7,696 nt of DNA from Actinomycetota bacterium (GTDB lineage: Bacteria; Actinomycetota; Thermoleophilia; Gaiellales; Gaiellaceae), in the NCBI GenBank assembly GCA_005885085.1, contig VAXY01000188.1:1-7696 (forward strand). The letters run 5' to 3'. The number at the start of each line of letters is the position of its first letter. Within the stretch, counting starts at the first letter, position 1. The translations under genes and the position numbers were made by a program. Below are positions 5,336 through 7,696 of the stretch, piece by piece. The notes below the pieces were generated by a model. The model ran no database searches and had not been told where the DNA came from. It saw only the letters and a program-made list of their open reading frames with translations.

Positions 5336-6321
5336 GCCATGCTCCTGGCGCTCTCCTTGATTGAACCCGCCGCCTCATATGCCGCCGAAGGCTCGAAACC
5401 GGAGTGGATGCCGCAGTGCTCGCACCGCGAATCGTTGCCCGGTCCGTACTCCTCCCACTCGATCCCCTCGAGCAGCGCGTCGTACGTCGGGAAGATCCCG
5501 TCCGTGAGCAGGTAGCACGGGCCCTTCCAGCCGTACGGGTTGCGTGTGATCGAGCCCCACGGTGCGCACTTCAGCTTGCGCTCGCCCGTGAGGAACTCCT
5601 GGTAGATCGGGCTCGCCAGCCAGCGGTAGCCGCGCTGCCGCGCGACCTTGCGGACGATCCGGAACTTCTCCTCGTGCTCCGCCCGCGTCATTGTCAGCTT
5701 CGGATCGATCTGCGAGTACTGGTAGCCCGGCGCGATCAGCATGCCGTCGATGCCGACCTCGTTCGTGAGGTAGTGCATCATCTCGAGCACATCGTCCACC
5801 GACGTCTCCTTGAACACGGTCGTGTTCGTCGTGACGCGGAAGCCCGCCTCACGTGCCTTCCTGATCGAGTCGATCGCGACATCCCAGAGGCCCGGGTAGT
5901 CGCAGATGTAGTCGTGGATCTCGCGCATGCCGTCGAGGTGGACGACGAACGTCAGGCGGTGACTCGGCTTGAAGACGTCGAGGTACTGCTCGAGCCGGAG
6001 CGCGTTCGTGCAAAGGTCGATGTTCTTACCGAGCTCGAGCATGCCGGCAACGACGTCCTCGATTCCCTTGTAGACAAGGGGCTCGCCACCGCAGATCGAC
6101 ACCACCGGCGCCGGGCACTGGGCGCCTGCGTCGACGCACTCGTCAACCGTGAGTCGCGCCTTGTTCGACTCGTACTCGCGGATCTTTCCGCACCCGATGC
6201 ACGCGATGTTGCACGCGAGCGTCGGCTCGAGCATGAGCACGAGCGGATAGCGCTCGCCTTTGCGCTGCTGGGTCGCGACGTAGCGGCCGATCTGCATGGT
6301 TGAGCGGAGCGGGAACTTCAT
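5317..6321 (-). CDS. hpnH: adenosylhopane synthase, radical SAM protein HpnH
   Basis: HpnH is the radical SAM enzyme that joins the 5'-deoxyadenosyl group of SAM to hopene (diploptene) to form adenosylhopane, the first step of C35 side-chain synthesis. The 334 residues match the family length. Landmarks are MKFPLRSTMQIGRYVATQQ at the N-terminus, PLVLMLEPTLACNIACIGCGK with the CxxxCxxC cluster ligands C37, C41 and C44, the SAM-binding SICGGEP (75-81), LCTNAL (103-108), VVHLDGM (126-132), IAPGYQYSQ (196-204), and a cysteine-rich C-terminal region with CAPWGSITRNPYGWKGPCYLL and CEHCGIHSGFEP. The ATG overlaps the shc stop as ATGA, with only a weak AAAGG upstream, so translation probably depends on coupling. 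The end overlaps hpnG by 19 nt. Assignment is firm; the order shc-hpnH-hpnG is characteristic of hopanoid gene clusters. Confidence 0.97.
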   Translation of the reverse strand: MKFPLRSTMQIGRYVATQQRKGERYPLVLMLEPTLACNIACIGCGKIREYESNKARLTVDECVDAGAQCPAPVVSICGGEPLVYKGIEDVVAGMLELGKNIDLCTNALRLEQYLDVFKPSHRLTFVVHLDGMREIHDYICDYPGLWDVAIDSIRKAREAGFRVTTNTTVFKETSVDDVLEMMHYLTNEVGIDGMLIAPGYQYSQIDPKLTMTRAEHEEKFRIVRKVARQRGYRWLASPIYQEFLTGERKLKCAPWGSITRNPYGWKGPCYLLTDGIFPTYDALLEGIEWEEYGPGNDSRCEHCGIHSGFEPSAAYEAAGSIKESARSMAWTLTG

Positions 6322-7696
6322 CCATTCAGCCTTTCTCTCAGTCGCCCGAGGGCGAGGAGCGGAAACGTCAGACGGTACAGGTGGTAGCGAATCATGAAAT
6401 CGAGGGGAAAGCCCGTGCCCGTGTAGTGCTGCTCGTCCCAGTCACCGTCGGGACGCTGAACCCGCAGAAGATACTCGGCGGCCTGCCGCGTGGACAAGCC
6501 CGCCGCGGCCCCGCCCGAGACGTACGCCAGCAGCGCCCAGGCTGTTTGCGAGGGTGTCGGGGCCCCCCGGCCGCGCCAGGAGGGGTCGGCGTACGAGCGG
6601 ATGTCCTCGCCGAACGCGCCGCTGGGTTGCTGGACGGAGTCGAGCCAGGCGAGCGCGCGGCGGATCGCCGGATGGCCCGGCGGGAGCCCGCAGGCCTCGA
6701 GCGCCGGCACCGCGGCGCCGGTTCCGTAGACGTGGTTGACGCCCCAGCGGCCGAACCAGGACCCGTCGCGCTCCTGCTCGGCGAGCAGCCAGTCGAGCCC
6801 GGCCTCGAGCGGCGCGCCGTTGCCCTGTGCGTGGCCGAGCGCCTCGAGGGCATGGGCCGTCACGTCGGCGGTGGGCTCGTCCGTGACCTTGCCGAAGTCG
6901 CAGATCGGCAGCTTGTAGAGCCAGAGTGCCTCGTTGTCGACGTCGAACGCGCCCCAGCCGCCGTTGCGGGACTGCATCCCGACGAGCCAGTCGAGCCCCC
7001 GGCGGACGGCGTCGTCGCCGATTCCGAGCTCGCGCAACGCGAGCACGACGACCGCCGCGTCGTCGACGTCGGGATACAGGTCGTTGTCGAACTCGAACGC
7101 CCAGCCTCCGGGCGCGAGGGCGGGGCGTCGGACGGCCCAGTCACCGCGCGCCGTCACCTCTTCGCGCAGGAGCCAGTCGCCCGCTGCCTGCAGACGCGGA
7201 TCCTCGGCAGGGACGCCGGCGGCACGCAGCGCGAGCACCGCCAGCGCGGTGTCCCACACGGGGGACTGGCACGCCTCCGGCCGAAGCCTGTCGCCGTCAC
7301 GCACCATGAACCGCTCCCAGCCGGCCAGCCCGCGCGCGAACGTCTCGTCCTCGAAGCCGTGGCCGAGGGCGGCGAGCATCACCAGCGACCAGACCCACGG
7401 CGGTTGGATCCCGCCCCAGGAGCCATCGGCCTCCTGGCGCTCGCGCACCCAGCGCTCCGCGACGCCCACGGCATGTCGGCGCAGTCCGCCGATCTCGCTC
7501 AGGTCGATGTGGCTCGACCGCACGGGTCGCAACGCCTCGACGACGGAGAGCGCCACCATCGTCTGCCGTGCCCAGCACGCGAAGTCGTAGACCGACAACG
7601 GCCCGCCGGCAGGTAGGAGGATCAGCTCGACCGGGACGTGCGCCAGCCGCCGCCACGGCCACTGGCCGATCAGCGCCAGGAACGCGCGCGTGAAGA
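6318..7696 (-). CDS. shc: squalene-hopene cyclase, 5' end beyond the window
   Basis: Class II triterpene cyclase that folds squalene into hopene at the membrane surface. The C-terminal 458 residues are visible. The frame runs to the right edge through FTRAFLALIGQWPW and HVPVELILLPA, so about 170 N-terminal residues are missing and internal TTG/GTG codons near 7598 are not the start. The catalytic acid motif DVDD (D-x-D-D) is at 7059-7070, within DNDLYPDVDDAAVVVL. QW repeats stabilising the alpha/alpha barrels include RQEADGSWGGI, MQSRNGGWGAFDVDN, QERDGSWFGRWGVNHVYGT, VQQPSGAFGE and VQRPDGDWDEQHYTGTG. The C-terminus ends with the family's GFPLDFMIRYHLYRLTFPLLALGR segment. The stop overlaps hpnH as ATGA. 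It is the most upstream gene seen, so the operon promoter lies beyond the window, possibly before squalene-synthesis genes. Confidence 0.98.
   Translation of the reverse strand, partial: FTRAFLALIGQWPWRRLAHVPVELILLPAGGPLSVYDFACWARQTMVALSVVEALRPVRSSHIDLSEIGGLRRHAVGVAERWVRERQEADGSWGGIQPPWVWSLVMLAALGHGFEDETFARGLAGWERFMVRDGDRLRPEACQSPVWDTALAVLALRAAGVPAEDPRLQAAGDWLLREEVTARGDWAVRRPALAPGGWAFEFDNDLYPDVDDAAVVVLALRELGIGDDAVRRGLDWLVGMQSRNGGWGAFDVDNEALWLYKLPICDFGKVTDEPTADVTAHALEALGHAQGNGAPLEAGLDWLLAEQERDGSWFGRWGVNHVYGTGAAVPALEACGLPPGHPAIRRALAWLDSVQQPSGAFGEDIRSYADPSWRGRGAPTPSQTAWALLAYVSGGAAAGLSTRQAAEYLLRVQRPDGDWDEQHYTGTGFPLDFMIRYHLYRLTFPLLALGRLRERLNG

Noticed and set aside
5404..6303. 299-codon plus-strand ORF opposite hpnH
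   Set aside because: Mirror frame of hpnH, with low-complexity Val/Asp/Arg composition and no recognisable domain.
6300..7616. 438-codon plus-strand ORF opposite shc
   Set aside because: Antisense shadow of squalene-hopene cyclase, which has all its QW and DxDD motifs on the other strand.

Overview
The window is a gene-dense, very GC-rich bacterial segment. All recognisable genes are on the minus strand, so transcription runs from the right edge to the left. GTG and TTG starts, ATGA/GTGA stop-start overlaps and strong GC bias at third codon positions suggest a high-GC actinomycete. The mix of hopanoid genes, MEP-pathway ispH and copper/respiratory membrane genes would fit the Thermoleophilia (Gaiellales/Solirubrobacterales), but that placement is inference; no marker gene is present.

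Right block (7696 to 3329), a hopanoid/isoprenoid operon: squalene-hopene cyclase (shc, cut by the right edge), the radical-SAM adenosylhopane synthase hpnH, a short HpnG-like nucleoside phosphorylase, ispH (last step of the MEP pathway) and a divergent YjbQ-family protein. Every junction overlaps, by 4 or 19 nt. IspH would supply IPP/DMAPP, Shc makes hopene, HpnH adds the adenosyl side chain, and HpnG removes adenine to start the C35 bacteriohopanepolyol side chain. Between hpnG and ispH sits a 38-codon ORF repeating 15 residues of the IspH N-terminus, including the first Fe-S cysteine. Twelve of its 15 codons differ from ispH and every difference is synonymous. This is the oddest feature of the window.

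The junction (about 3307-3338) holds a perfect 14-bp inverted repeat that contains the yjbQ stop codon.

Left block (3286 to 1), a membrane/copper group: a multi-pass membrane protein whose N-terminus looks frameshifted, a 92-residue two-helix protein, a histidine-rich six-helix membrane protein, a CopC-CopD fusion, and an NAD-dependent sugar epimerase cut by the left edge. From the 92-residue gene onward these are also coupled by overlaps. The block probably handles copper at the cell envelope, perhaps for a copper enzyme such as a terminal oxidase, but the three unnamed membrane proteins are not recognised families.

No tRNA, rRNA, CRISPR array, transposase or phage gene was seen. No gap between genes exceeds about 60 nt. 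The long plus-strand reading frames are antisense shadows of the minus-strand genes.
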